DNA of 64,000 bases from assembly GCA_036426205.1 (NCBI GenBank), contig CM071573.1, forward strand, positions 46,925,789 through 46,989,788. Direction: 5' to 3'. The DNA is from Ascaphus truei. Taxonomy: Eukaryota > Chordata > Amphibia > Anura > Ascaphidae. A program made the translations under genes and the position numbers. Within the stretch, counting starts at the first letter, position 1, and each line of letters begins with the position of its first letter. Below the pieces are notes generated by a model that was not told where the DNA came from, searched no databases, and saw nothing but the letters and a program-made list of their open reading frames with translations. Shown here in pieces: positions 23,270-35,369 of this stretch.

Positions 23270-24119
23270 TGTGACAGGGCTGCTTGCCCTATAGTGGAAG
23301 TTAAATGCATGTTTGCTTTTTGGCATCAAGTGCACCACTTTATCTTTCTTTCTTTCTGTTTCTGTCTTTCTTTGCTGGGCCCAGCGATCTTTTCTTTGTG
23401 TTTCCTTTACTTGAAACTTTACTACCTTTAATGTGGTGTCCTGAGGTCAGTCAGTACAATGCAGGTGTGGTTGGTGTTAAACACAGTTTGATGTTACACA
23501 GCCATGGGCAGTCCCTGTTAAAAAGGAAAAGGGTGTTTCCTTCCTGCATACCATCCAGGGTGGATTATACCATGGTATGGAGGGGGAATTAAAGTAAGTG
23601 ATACTAAATGTAATTTATTTTGCAGAGTAAAGACATGCATGGGATGTTTATAAAAGGTACTGTTTTGGGGCTTGCTATAGAAAATTATATGTTGTGTGAA
23701 GTGTATTATGTTTGCTAATTGTGTAAGTTTTGGGAGACAACTCACCTGTGTGGTATACTTAATTTGGTTTGGTCCAAATTAACTAGTAATAAAAGGGAGG
23801 GGGTTTCTTTCCCTGGGGTGCTGCACCCCTTGTTGTTGCTGTGTGATAGGAGGTTGTTCTTTTTCTGCACTCCTTGTTGCTGTTATGTGATATGAGGATG
23901 TCTGTGGAACTTCAGTGAAAGGATGCAAACTTTCTAAGGCAGATATTGCTGGCTACTCTCTGTATGGAGACATCACGCTGGGGAAACTGGTTGTTGTACA
24001 CCTGAATGTGGAATACCTAATAAAAAGAAGGTTCAGAGAATAGCAAAAACCTCTTCCATTCTTCCCAGGGTCTGATGCTGCAGCTTCTTTAAACAAAGGC
24101 TGGGACACAACCTTTCACA
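23270..24119 (+). repeat. 5' LTR of a Gmr1-like Gypsy element
   Basis: An 850-bp segment starting TGTGACAGGGC and ending CCTTTCACA, so the termini are the inverted pair TGTGA/TCACA. AATAAA signals occur at about 23790 and 24017. It ends just before a primer-binding-type TGG sequence and the gag start. The left edge is chosen from the terminal pairing and could shift. No matching 3' LTR is in the window. Confidence 0.6.
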
Positions 24120-24121
24120 TA

Positions 24122-24139
24122 TGGTGGCAGCGGTGGGAT
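24122..24139 (+). promoter_or_regulatory. Putative primer-binding site
   Basis: TGGTGGCAGCGGTGGGAT starts three bases after the LTR end. TGG pairs with the CCA end of a tRNA. The tRNA identity is not assigned. Confidence 0.5.
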
Positions 24140-24179
24140 AATGGATGCTGTACCCAACATCTAAACCCTATGGTCCCCG

Positions 24180-24962
24180 ATGAAAAGGACCCAAAGGAAG
24201 GTAGCAGCTCGCCCTAACAGACGAAGATATCCAGGTGTACTGACCAGACAAGGGCTGATCGAGCAGAAGAAATTGGTGCAGGGTGTGGAGGTAATTATGG
24301 AGGATGACAAGAGATTGGAGGACACTGGGGATGTTGGAGCCAAGCCCAAGACCTATACAGTGGAAGCAGTTAAGACTGCAGTGGAAGGAAAGGAGGACCT
24401 TCTGAAGTGGCTGGTGGTCCAACAGGCAGAACAAGAGCAGTGGCGACAGGAGATGGAAGAGAAACAAGAGCAGCGGCGACAGGAGATGGAAGAGAAATGG
24501 GAGAGACGGATGGATGAGATGCAGCGGCGATGGGCCACACAAGTAGAGCAACAGGAGAGACGGATGGATGATATGCAGCAGCGACAGACACAGCACATGA
24601 CGGACATGATGAAGCTCCTTCAATCAGGAACCATAACACCGGCACCTGGGCCTATCATCCTCAAAGAGATCGGCTTAAATAAACTGAGCCCTGAGGATGA
24701 CATTGAAGCTTTTCTCATCATGTTTGAGAGGGTGGCCAGAGCCAGTCAGTGGCCAAGATCACAATGGGTAATGAGGCTAGTGCCCACACTGACCGGGAAG
24801 GCTCAGATGGCCTACAGTGCTCTAAGTCCAGGGGATGCCGAAGACTACGAGATGGTGAAAGAGGCCATTTACAGGCGATATAACATCAACCCGGAGACGT
24901 TCAGGCAAAGATTCCGCAACCTCCGCTATAATCATTCAGAAGGACCGCGGGAGACAAATTGA
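24180..24962 (+). pseudogene. Gag, N-terminal part (Gmr1-like)
   Basis: An open stretch of 260 residues. A basic N-terminus leads into a long charged coiled coil (about 80-145, repeated QEMEEK and RRMD units), then a capsid-like region with DDIEAFLIMFERVARASQWP and YNINPETFRQRFRNLRY. The frame is lost near 24957, where similarity jumps to another frame. The coiled coil comes from an internal repeat of about 45 bases. The product would form the particle shell; this copy cannot make the full protein. Confidence 0.8.
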
Positions 24963-25150
24963 GGGATCTTATGAATAAGTGGATTAAGCCGACCGAGAAG
25001 GCAAAATAGGAAATTTTGGAGCTATTTGTCCCTGAGCAGTTCCTGGAGATTCTGCCACAAGGTGCGTGACTGTGGGTGCAGGAACATCGACCCAAAACTG
25101 GGGATAAAGCTATAGACCTGGCTGAGGACTATTTGGCAACTCATCAGGAA
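24963..25150 (+). pseudogene. SCAN-like C-terminal capsid segment of Gag
   Basis: In the frame after the shift, EILELFVPEQFLEILPQ and WVQEHRPKTGDKAIDLAEDY align with the core helices of the vertebrate SCAN oligomerisation domain. Together with the RQRFRNLRY segment just upstream they cover most of a SCAN fold. Stops at 25007 (TAG) and 25067 (TGA) interrupt it; the second looks like CpG decay of an arginine codon. SCAN has been proposed to descend from the capsid of Gmr1-like Gypsy elements, and this copy fits that proposal. Confidence 0.75.
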
Positions 25151-25621
25151 CGTGAGAGAAGACCAGTGGTAAGATCTCCTCCCCCCTCATCACATGCACC
25201 AGTACGGGAATCTTCATTTAGACAGGGGGCAGGGCGGAGCTCACATATACAGGATACACAAGTATGCCATCTCTGTAAGAAACCAGGACACATAGCCAGA
25301 TATTGCCGACAAGGGAAGAATGGGCCAAGTACTATGATCACCAATGGTGGTGGATTCATTAAGGAAGTGACCATTGGAGGGAAAATGGTTAAGGCCCTCA
25401 TAGACACTGGGAGTGAAAGTACTTTGGTAAAGAAAGGACACTTTTCTAAAGGGATACCAGTGGGCTCTCTGAACATTCAATGTGTCCATGGACATAAGCG
25501 GTGTCCAATCATTCCGCTGCCTATCACCGTGGGTACAGTTACACATGTAGTACAGGCAGGGGTAGTAGAAAATATGCCCTACATGGTGATTCTGGGGCGG
25601 GACTTTCCAGGTCTGGTATGA
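25076..25621 (+). pseudogene. Gag zinc knuckle and aspartic protease
   Basis: One open frame of 181 residues. The zinc knuckle CHLCKKPGHIARYC has the C-x2-C-x4-H-x4-C pattern. Further on, KALIDTGSESTLVKKG is a retropepsin active-site loop with DTG intact, followed by a flap-like stretch and VILGRDFPG, the usual C-terminal protease motif. A TGA at 25619 ends the frame, but the same frame continues after it as a linker (25625-25825), so gag and pol seem to share a frame here. Confidence 0.8.
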
Positions 25622-25828
25622 CTATTGACACACTGCTCAGCAGTTACCACAAGGGCCCAAGCGAAGAAGCAGGCTGAAAAGGAGAAGGACATGTCTTTGA
25701 AAACTTCTTTGGAGGGGCTTTTTCCTTTTCACCCAGAGATCTTTGGTGAAGAGGGGAGAGACAGGAAATCCCGTAGGCAAAAAAGAAAGGACAAAGCACT
25801 CGGTCCTAGAGAATTAGGGGTGTAGGAC

Positions 25829-27003
25829 TTGGACGAGGTCAATAATGTTTGGGGCAAGGATATTGTAGAGGCGCAACAGCAGGACAGCTCACTAAACCCT
25901 TTTTTTCAGCAGGTTGTAACTAAAGAGATGAGCGAGTTTGGGCCTATACCATCATATGTATTATGGCAGGGTGTATTAACCAGGGTCCGCAAGGATCCTC
26001 AATCTTCTTTTCAGGTGGAGCAGGTCATGGTGCCAAAAGTATTTCGGAAGGAGATTCTACGACTGGCACATGATGTTCCCATGGGGGGGTCATATGGGCA
26101 GACAAGACCTTATGTAGAATATTAATGCATTTTTTTTGGCCTAAAGTACATAAGGATGTGGGAGAATATTGTGCCTCTTGCCCTATATGCCAACAGGTGG
26201 CCCCAGTAAACCTCATGAATCGGGGGAAATTGATCCCTATACCGGTAATTGGGGAAGCTTTTGACCGGGTGGCCATGGATGTGGTGGGTCCTTTACAAAA
26301 AAGTTCTAAAGGTAATCAGTATATACTGGTACTATGTGATTACGCCACCAGGTATCCAGAAGCAATTCCCTTGCCCAGTGTTACTGCTAAGAATGTAGCG
26401 AATGCTCTTATTCAAGTATTTGCAAGGGTAGGAATCCCTCGTGAAATTCTCACGGATCAGGGATCAAATTTCATGTCAAATTTAATGAAAGAGGTGTATC
26501 AATTGTTGGGAATCCAGACCCTGCGTACATCCCCATATCATCCCCAAACTGATGGTTTAGTAGAGAGGCTAAATGGGACACTAAAAAGGATGATTAGAAA
26601 GGTGGTAGGTGAGCAGCCTAACAAATGGGACCAGTGGTTGCCTTATTTATTGTTCTTATACAGGGAGGTACCACAAGCCTCAACAGGATTTTCCCCGTTT
26701 GAGCTACTTTATGGAAGGCAACCCCGGGGTCTACTAGCATTAATCAAAGATTCCTGGGTGCAGCGGGATCCTTTGAGGGATAATGTAGTAGGATATATTA
26801 ACCAGATGAGGGAAAGGATTATCCGGATGCAGGATCTGGCTAATGAAAATTTGAGGGAGGCTCAACAACACCAAAAAGTGTGGTATGACAAAAAGTCCAG
26901 AGATAAGGTATTCCTTCCTGGGGATAAAGTGCTCCTCTTGTTGCCCGATAGAGAGAATAAACTGGTAGCTAGATGGCAAGGTCCATATACCATTGTGGAA
27001 TAA
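25829..27003 (+). pseudogene. Integrase (Gmr1-like), upstream of reverse transcriptase
   Basis: An N-terminal piece (25829-26125) with EILRLAHDVPMGG meets a frame change near 26125. The main part then gives CASCPICQQ of the zinc domain and the core with Asp52 (AMDVVGP), Asp111 (LTDQGSN) and Glu147 (LVERLNG), a D,D-35-E spacing counted from 26125. The expected second zinc-binding His is replaced in GGSYGQ. A GPY-type motif (WQGPYTIVE) lies just before a TAA at 27001, and the C-terminal domain continues in the same frame after it. It would integrate the cDNA; this copy is interrupted. Confidence 0.85.
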
Positions 27004-27012
27004 AAGGGGGCT

Positions 27013-28332
27013 GTGAACTACCAAGTAAGCATATCAGGAAGAAGGGACCAGTCTATATACCATGTTAATTTGTTAAAAGGTTGGAAAGAAAGAGAAAAAT
27101 TGTCTTTGATGGTCCTGAGAGAGTGTGAACCTGATATGGCAGGTGAGGCATATCAGAGATTGCAGTTGGAAAGTAAGGAAGACGCAGTAACGTCTGGGGA
27201 GGAACTTTCAACAAAGCAAAGGGATATGTTGGAGAAACTAGTTACTCGGTATGCACATGTATTTACGAAAAGGCCAGGACTCACTACACAAGCAGTTCAT
27301 AGGATAGAGACTGGGGATGCAAGACCTATCCATACCCGTCCCTATCGTATTCCTGAGAGGCAGAAAAAGATAGTGGAAGAAGAAGTGCACCAAATGTTGG
27401 AAATGGGGGTTATTGAGGTTTCCACCTCCGAATGGTGTTCCCCAATAGTGTTGGTACCTAAAAAGGATGGAACAGTACGATTCTGTGTAGATTTTCGAAA
27501 GTTAAATGAGGTGGCCCGTTTTCATGCCTACCCTATGCCCCGCATTGATGAGCTTTTGGATCTAGTGGGTAAGTCACATTATATCAGCACTTTGGACCTT
27601 ACAAAAGGCTATTGGCAGATTCCGGTGGAAGAGTTAGATAGGCCCAAGACAGCATTTGCCACCAACCAGGGGCTCTATCAATTTGTAAACATGCCCTTTG
27701 GTTTGCATGGGGCCCCAGCGACCTTTCAAAGAATGATGAATTGGTTGTTAGTAGGGAGGGAACAGTTTGTGGCAGCTTATCTAGATGACGTAGTGGTCTA
27801 TAGCCCAGACTGGGAAAGTCACTTAAACCATCTAGAGGAGGTGGTTAAGTTGATTTCCGAGGCTGGGTTAACCATAAACCCAAAGAAATGTGCACTGGGT
27901 TTCACACAAACTAGATATTTGGGATACATGTTAGGAAATGGAGAGGTGAGACCGGAAAATAGCAAGGTGAATGCTATTCGGGAAGCAGCGATACCTGGAA
28001 CCAAAAAGGAGGTAAGATCCTTTCTTGGATTGGTAGGATATTACCGAAGGTTAATCCCTAACTTTTCCTCCATAGAAGCCTCGCTGACCAATTTAACCAA
28101 GAAGAAGGAGCAAAATTTGGTGACCTGGACTCCAGAGTGTAATGCTGCATTTTACCAGTTGAAGGATATTTTATGCAGTGAACCAGTGTTGAAAAGTCCA
28201 GACTTCAAGTTACCATTTATTGTACACTGTGATGCTTCAGAGGTGGGGCTAGGGGCAGTACTTAGCCAGGAAGTTGAAGGGGTGGAACACCCTGTTTTGT
28301 ATATAAGCCGTAAGCTATATCCAAGGGGGGAG
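27013..28332 (+). pseudogene. Reverse transcriptase and start of RNase H (Gmr1-like)
   Basis: Continues in the frame of the integrase after one stop. The integrase C-terminal tail (IYHVNLLKGW) comes first, then the RT palm and fingers: VPKKDGTVRFCVDFRKLN, MPFGLHGAPATFQRMM and the catalytic YLDD at 27778-27789, all intact. The thumb/connection (FLGLVGYYRRLIPNF) precedes RNase H, which begins IVHCDASEVGLGAVLSQ with its first catalytic Asp. At about 28325 the sequence turns into a G run and unrelated DNA; the missing YPRE...EKECLA part is at 41506. The open frame beyond 28332 to 28506 is not RNase H. Confidence 0.9.
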
Positions 28333-28414
28333 AGGGGGGGGGGGGGAGAGAGGAAAATCCATGCTTCAGCTATTAATTATACGCCTTTAAAGAGAGGTTG
28401 GCTACGCTGGATAT

Positions 28415-28535
28415 CAGAGCATATGTATGTCAACAACGAGAAAAGAGGAAAGATCCAAAAACGGTGCACTCTACTCTACCTCATTCAAATACAATTTATT
28501 TATTAACATATCATAACCTAAAATAGTTAAAACCT
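28415..28535. repeat. Left inverted end of the 13-kb insertion
   Basis: The stretch with AGGAAAGATCCAAAAACGG, TGCACTCTACTCTAC and TTTATTTATTAACATAT is the reverse complement of 41395-41505, with a few indels over about 110 bases. The pair marks the two ends of the DNA that split the Gmr1-like RNase H gene. Confidence 0.8.
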
Positions 28536-29151
28536 ATGGAGGTGTGCTATGGAAATCCTAATTATGGATTCCTCAGTTAGTCAATGGCACAGTATTATAA
28601 CCTAGTATAGCCAACATCGCACACCAAAACAGTATTATACAATAACTAGCTAGGCGTCCCCGGTGGGGTTGCGCTTGATAGGAGAATCCTGTAAATGAGA
28701 CAATGTATGCTAATATCTGAGCAACTATAGCTGAAACTGTAAGTGGCAATATAATCATAATTTTCTGTTTTGTAATGATGAGTGACACTTTAAACTCTGC
28801 ACATGAGATCTACAAAGGTAAGTAAAAAGATAAATTTATAGAAACAGACACCAATGACCTTGTGTTTGTTAGTATTGCTGCCAGTTAAACACATGCACTA
28901 TGCTCCTCTTGACTTAATGTTTTAATAGCCTGTAAGTGATAACATGTTATTATAGGCTAAGAGAGCATATAGAAGGTTTACTATGACAAACCTAATATGA
29001 TCCTTGATGGGACTTTTCCAAACATAGGTTAATGTCCATGTATAATCTAATGAATACACTCGCTTAGCACACAACTACAAAATGCAGAGTAATTGAATCT
29101 TAATTTAACCCATGCGGGGATTGTGTTCCTAGGATACAGATCCACACTTGC
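28536..29151. other. Inner flank of the insertion, between its end and the LINE
   Basis: AT-rich DNA without coding signal. By position it should be the 3' portion of the minus-strand Penelope element beyond the point where the LINE inserted, but I cannot show this by similarity. Confidence 0.35.
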
Positions 29152-29334
29152 TATTTTTTTTTGTTTCAAAGTTTTTATATTAGGCATTTATATACTTTCA
29201 CAACATTAAGACACATAAATATTTTGGCCTAATCAAGTTTTCTCATTTTTGTTGATGTTCATCGGGGAAAAAGTCTCATCGTTTCCCCTGACCCTCCGAG
29301 TCTACAGGGGCACGTGAGTGTAGAAACAGAAAGG

Positions 29335-29420
29335 GAGAAGAGGGGAAGGGGTGGGGAGGGAGGTGGGGGGGGGGGGGTGGGGGGCTGGGGGGGGGAGTGG
29401 GGAGGGGCTCGGGGGGGGGC
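29335..29420. repeat. G-rich low-complexity tract
   Basis: Runs of G broken by A, T or C. Potential G-quadruplex former. No coding meaning. Confidence 0.8.
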
Positions 29421-32400
29421 ATTGCCTCCTTTTCTCCTCTGCACTATTACTGATTACTGGTCTCTGTTCTGTCTAGGGCTCCTTTTCTTTCTTATTGAGG
29501 TGTTTCACAGCGTTGGAGTGCCATTTGGGTGCAACCATGAGTCCCATGTAGTCATAGAGAGACTGTGGCTGACAGTCATCACCTCTGTACCCCCTTTTTT
29601 TTTAACTGTTTGTTGTTTAGATGGGGAGACCACCTTCTTCCAGGCGGCTGCCACCCGCCACACCTAGCCGCTGTGAGAATGAAGAGACTATTTGCCTGTT
29701 GGTCTGGTCCAGTGTATCTAAGGGCCTCGGCCAACAGTAGGTCAGCGGGTCAATGGGTATTGTGAGTCGATCCTTCTTCTATTAATTTTTGTTAGTTTTC
29801 CCAGTATTTTCTGAAATTTCCGGACATGTCCACCAAATAGGGCCATGTCCCCTTTTGACCGCAGCCTCTCCAACAGATCGGAAGCCAGGGGTAGATTTGA
29901 TTTATTCTAGCTGGGGGAAATACCACCGAAACAATATTTTGTTATATATTTTCTTTGATGGTGGTACATATGGAAGTTCCCTGAGGCTGTTTCCCAATTA
30001 CTTTCCCAACCTCTCGGTCTGTAACTATATTCAATTGCTGCTCGCACCCCAATGCAGCATGTATTCGTGGCGGGGGCTCTATTGCCTCTCCAGTTCTGCA
30101 ACAATTTGACGTTATGAGACCTTTCTGGTGGCCTTTTTCTCTACAAAGCCGCCTCAAAACCAGTGAGAGGGGGAAATTCCAACGTTTGGGGCTAAATGTT
30201 TGAATACAAGTGTCGAATTTGAGGTATTTTGAAGACGTTCAACCCTACTATTTCATATTTGGTTTGTATACTTTGAAACTCAGGAACTGCCTAAAACTCA
30301 GGAGGTCGGCAACTACCTTGATTTTTATTGTTAAATTGATCGAATTTGGTCGGCTCACACACCAGTGGGAACTTCTTGGATTGGTTTTAATGATTGGTGT
30401 AAGTTGAGAATTGGGACAAACTTTGGAATTGCATTCATCCAGGTCTCCCATGTGGTGTCTCATCGGACACTAATTATGAATTTACTATTCTGGCATGTCT
30501 TCCCTGCTAGGGGCCAAAGGCAAGCCGGCAGTGACGGCGTCCCGGAGATAACGTTTCTATATCTCTAGCCAGCCAGTATTTGCTGGTTTGGGTAGCGTTC
30601 CAGACTAATTACCTTGCGCAAATGGGGCGGCTTGGGGTCGTATGCTACGTATTGTGATGTCTGGGACCGCCAAGATCCTACCTCTCCCTTGAGGGCCCAA
30701 AGAAACCGGTTATGGCAACTCTAGGTTTTTACCCTGCCAAATACCCCACAGTGCGAAAAATTCGTTTTATGGGTTCTTAGATTTGAACCAACCGGGGATG
30801 GGACCAGCGGAGAGTTTGGAAGTAATCTAATAATCTAGGGAGTATATTCATCTTTAACTGAGATCATTCCCGATCATGATATTTGATATCCTCACCATTT
30901 ATCTAGATCTTGTGTGATTTTCATCAAAACAAGGGCCGGGTGTTTTTAAAGTGTTGGAGGTTAAATTCTGTTGGTATAAGGGGGATTGGTAGTTCCTTGT
31001 TCTCTGACTCCCAGATATTTGATCCGAGTGAGCATCCAATGGTACTTAAAGTTTATTGAGGGAGTTTCCCTCTGGCTCACTGGCAGGGCTTACGATCAGG
31101 GCTTACCGATTTGTACAGTTATTACATTTCTGTACCTGAGAGTCTTCTAGAAATCCGGAGTTCTTTCCTGAAGGTTGGGTAGGAGCAGGGTCTTGGGGTT
31201 TGCGAGCAGTTACCAAATGCCATCTAGCTGGACGAAACTAGGGATATTTCTTCTTGCCGTGTCTCCCATTTTATTCCTGGATGTCTATATTGGTTCGTAG
31301 TCTGCGATAGCCAGGGGGTTCTATGGTTAGTACGAACTAGGTAGGGGGGGGTAGGGGGCATCCACTGCCGAGTTCCATCGTGATGCACTCGAATCTCTGG
31401 TACTGCCCCACGCAGTGAGTTTTACATTGCTCGACCGGGTTTTGGTATAGTCTACGGACCCCCTCTAGATATGGTCTTTGAAGCCAATTTGCGCATAGTG
31501 TGGTACCAGGACTAGCACATCCTCATCTATCGGAAACAACCATCTCGCGCAATCTAGGCTCACACAAATATATGGCTTGGTTCCTGTCGGTGGACATGAT
31601 CAAATAATGTTGATTATACTTCCGAGTGGTTGTCTGAGGACTGCCTGGCCCGCGAGACAAATCCTACTTGCGTCAATATTCATAACTTGGGTAAGATGGG
31701 AGTTTTAATCTATTTGCAAGTTTTTACTACCTATAACTTTGAGGTCACTGTTGAGAGGGAGGATTGGGCGATACCGATATCCACTCTGCATCCGTGTCTC
31801 TGCCTTCCCTCGGTGGCGCACATGATATAGCCAGGTGGCAAGAGTACATTTATGCGGGGATTTTGTTCCTTCACTAAAAATGATTGAAATGTTTTAGAAT
31901 CCTTCACGTGGATAGTGGTGGGCAAGATCTTCTGTATAACGAACATTGGTGAAACCGTCACGGGACCAGCCGAGACATATAGTGATTATTCTTTAGTAAG
32001 TGATTTGACTCAGCCTCTTCCACAGTTTCCTCTTTTGAAATTCCAGCATTGCAGCGACTTGTTTTTCCTCCCTGTTAAGATAGGGAGTTGGACATTTGTC
32101 CTAAACTGCGTTATATACATTCAGTTGCTATCGGTTCAGGTCGGCACCATTTAGATCTTAGGTTATAAGAGTTCAGTATAGTATTTTGTAAATTCGGCTG
32201 CTATCCTTTGCTTCGATATTAGCTTATCTCATCCAAGACACTACACTTGATCGCCGTTATTGGGATCTTTTTTGTAACCACCCCTCTTCGTTTTATGGCC
32301 AAGAGTCTGTCGGCCTTGTTACCACCTGTCTAATATTGTTGGTTTGACATCCATTGAGGGCCTTCCTCAACCATCTTCCAGCTGATTGTCTTAGCTTCAT

Positions 32401-32689
32401 GTTTCTGGCTGTATGCAATGTTTTATATTTCTTTTTTATTTGAGGAGTGACTTTGGGTTCTGTTCTATTGTTTTGAAGTGTTTCTGTGAGCTCCCTTGAT
32501 TAGGCTTTTGGCGGACTTTTTTTTCTGTGGGACGCGAGGAAATGAATTCCCTCTATGGCTGCCTTTATGGGCTCCCATAGGATTGCGGGGAGGGTAAAAC
32601 GGATCATTTTGTAAAAAAGAATCGTCCATAAGTGAGGAGCTCGAATCTCCACTTTCTATCTTAGGGATGGTTCTGTAATGCAGTCATTA

Positions 32690-33596
32690 CTTCTCAAGAG
32701 TAATTTAAAACATGACAAGACTGTACAATGGTATTGGGCGGCCCAAGACAAATTTGTAAAGCTTCCAGTGACTGAGCTCCTGATTAGAACCAACCGCGTA
32801 ACACCCCCACACTAAACACCTGTCACTATTTTATTTAAATACCTGGGCTTATGGTTTGACTCTTACCACTTAACATTCGGAATCCATTGATACCCTGACA
32901 ACCCAGACTATGCCCAAACTAGGGGTACATAGGAACAGAATTCAAACCCACCTTAGCAAACTTGACACCCTCTACACATTCAATTTGTCACTTTGTTCTC
33001 CAACTGCAACTACAACACACATCACTGCGAAATGCCAAAAAACGTAGATTGCGTCACTACACTAGAGTCCTAGGCGCAAACGTCTCACCTTTCCTGTCTC
33101 ACCCGTCAAATACTTTCTGGGCAAGCTACCACTACACGAACAACTCCTCTACCCTACCCACATGCACACCCAATACCATGAGATCAGACTCCAAAAGAGC
33201 TATATATGGTCCAAGGCACCACACAAAGTTCCCATCGGACGTTCTCCTTCTCCCCTTCATGACACCCCAAAACTGAAACAACCCCCTACCAGAGACCCTC
33301 TCACTACCACCACACAGCTTAAGTTCTTTCAATCTAAGGCTGTCTCACACTTAATCTAGGGTCTGTAATGTTTCCATACGCTAACATATTATATAATATT
33401 TCTCCTTAACTGGTCACGCAATGTCTTGTAATATAATGTTACACTTGTTCATTATGTAACTGTACCTTTCTAAACCATGTATTATTTGTTCTACTCTGTG
33501 TCCAGGACCATACTGAAAATACGAGACCGTACCACTCTCAATGTATTACTTGATCCTGGTAAATCATGTTTAAGAAATAAACTAAATAAAATAAAT
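32690..33596 (+). mobile_element. 3' end of a second non-LTR element (L1-like?)
   Basis: On the plus strand a broken frame reads WYWAAQDKF near 32732, reminiscent of the YYWAAQ motif late in L1-type ORF2, and later IRLQKSYIWSKAP and LKFFQSKAVSHLI. It ends in AAATAAACTAAATAAAATAAAT, a polyadenylation-type tail. Its orientation is opposite to the surrounding LINE, so it is a separate insertion. The left edge is approximate. Confidence 0.5.
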
Positions 33597-33799
33597 AGAA
33601 TTGGTTGTTTTTCGAAAAACAGGTGATAGGGGACAGGCGTGATCTGGGCCTGATCAGACCAAAGTGATTGGGCCAAGATACTGACGCCAATGCGTTTGCC
33701 GCACAAACACTTTTTTTTTTGTGGCCAAGACAGTAGTCCTATTAAACGAACAGCTAAGTTCTGGTGAGTCGTCTGAAGTAAAATGGTACTAGTCTCTCT

Positions 33800-34240
33800 G
33801 GCCATGATGCGCTGGGCTCATCCACACGTTCTACCAGTGAGAAACGCCGATCAGGATTCTCATAAACCTGTTTCCCTCATGGATCTGGGAGGTAGTGGGT
33901 TTGTGCCGAGGCAGGACACCAGTTGTGGCGTCGCGAATCATCCTCGGTGGGATTTAAGCGACATGTTTACGGTTCTCCCGACTATCATCGATGACAGATC
34001 TACCCCCCGGAGGTCGACGCCCATCGAGAACAGTCTGTAAGAATCACGTTTGATTCTCATTAGGGGCGTACACATTAATCAGAGCAATTGCCGAGCCCAT
34101 CAGGGAGCCATATACCACCAGAAAACTACCCTCGGGTCCCTTGTTGTTTTGACATGATTGAAGGGGTGACCTTGTCTGATTAGGATAGCCACTCCCTTTT
34201 CATACTACTGAATGATCCGAAAAAGCACGTTAATCATGGC
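33800..34240 (-). pseudogene. L1-like ORF2 endonuclease remnant
   Basis: Minus-strand pieces read GVAILIRQGHPFNHVKTTRD and, after a frame change, MGSAIALINVYAPNENQ, matching the apurinic endonuclease of L1/Tx1-type LINEs (the INVYAPN segment is diagnostic). Frame changes and stops are frequent. Confidence 0.7.
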
Positions 34241-34689
34241 TGGGTTTGCCATTTTGGTCTCTTTTTATATAGAACCATAGGACCATCCTTCCTTTATCCC
34301 ACCCTGGGGAGGTCGTGATTTCAGTAGCTCAGAGCCTAGTTTGTGCCCCAGCAAAGATGTATAGGACCACTTTTTGTTCGTGGCGGTATGGTGGGCCAAA
34401 GGAAGCGGGGAGGGAAGGGAGTAGAGGGGTGATTGAGCAAAAGATCTGCTTGGGACAGGTGTCAGCATGGGGAATAGTAGAAAATGAGTGCTCGTCCATA
34501 GAACCTTAACAAGGTGTTCCAGACCCCTGTGGGACGAACCGGCATTTGGGCTGGGAGGCCCTTCAGTGGGTGGGGTTCCGGCGTCAGGCTGCGCGTCGGG
34601 CGTCAAGGGGTCCACGACCCTCTATAAATTTACTTAACCTCGTTTCCCCTATCCCATATGTTACCATGCATTTCTTTAATGCTACTCTT

Positions 34690-35130
34690 CGAAGGGAGGA
34701 GGGGGAGAGGAGGGGGAAGTGTGGGGGAAAGGGGGGTTGGGGAGGGGTTGCAGGGAGGGAGGGGAGGCCTGGGAGCCTTATTCTATCACCATATCTACGG
34801 TGGGGCTTTTTGTAGTGTATGGATCATATTCACCGTGTAAGCCTATTTGCATTGAAAACTGAATACACAACCTGGATAACATGGAAATGATCATACTTAT
34901 TCCATGGGTTACCTCTAACCAGCTTTAGTCGATAAGGGCCGCAGCACCCCTCTGGAGGCGGAGACTGTGCTTTAACTCTGTCTAGACTCTACACGACGTC
35001 TTGAGGGTCCTACCTTTGACCGCGGCCCGATGCAGGTGGGTATGGGGAGCGGGAGGGGGGAGGGAGGGAGGGGAGGGGAGGGCGGGGGGGGGGACGAGGA
35101 AGGGGGGAGGCGAGGGGAGGGGGGACGGGG
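34690..35130. repeat. Two G-rich tracts
   Basis: GGGGAGGGG-type runs at about 34690-34765 and 35040-35130 within the LINE body. No coding meaning. Confidence 0.75.
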
Positions 35131-35369
35131 GAGGTCAAGTCACATTCTCAAGAAGCTTGGGGATACAATTTTGGGGTGTAACAAAACTTTGCACTAAGAT
35201 ATAAACTATTGACTCGGGTTTTAATTAAAAAATTTAAATTTTTTAAAAAACAAAACCACTTTATAGAAACACAATTAATTTAAACAAAAATTAAGAAAAC
35301 AAAACAAAAATGTAAAACATTTGATTACCCAGGAAGTGTATCCTTTCAGCAGTCCTCTGCGTAAAGATT

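Larger units (their letters stand above)
23270..28332 (+). mobile_element. Gmr1-like Ty3/Gypsy retrotransposon (gag-PR-IN-RT-RH), 3' part displaced
   Basis: The order is LTR, primer site, gag with SCAN-like capsid, CCHC knuckle, protease, integrase, reverse transcriptase, RNase H. Integrase preceding reverse transcriptase is the copia-like order described for the Gmr1 group of Ty3/Gypsy elements in deuterostomes; ordinary Gypsy elements have integrase last. The element carries at least two frameshifts and five stops, so this copy is dead. RNase H breaks off near 28330 and resumes at 41506. The 3' LTR is missing. Confidence 0.85.

Noticed and set aside
24168..24645. Minus-strand frames of 84-151 codons
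   Set aside because: Antisense shadow of the Gag coiled-coil repeat.
28333..28506. Continuation of the RT/RNase H frame to 28506
   Set aside because: After the G run the residues no longer match RNase H, and the true continuation is at 41506.
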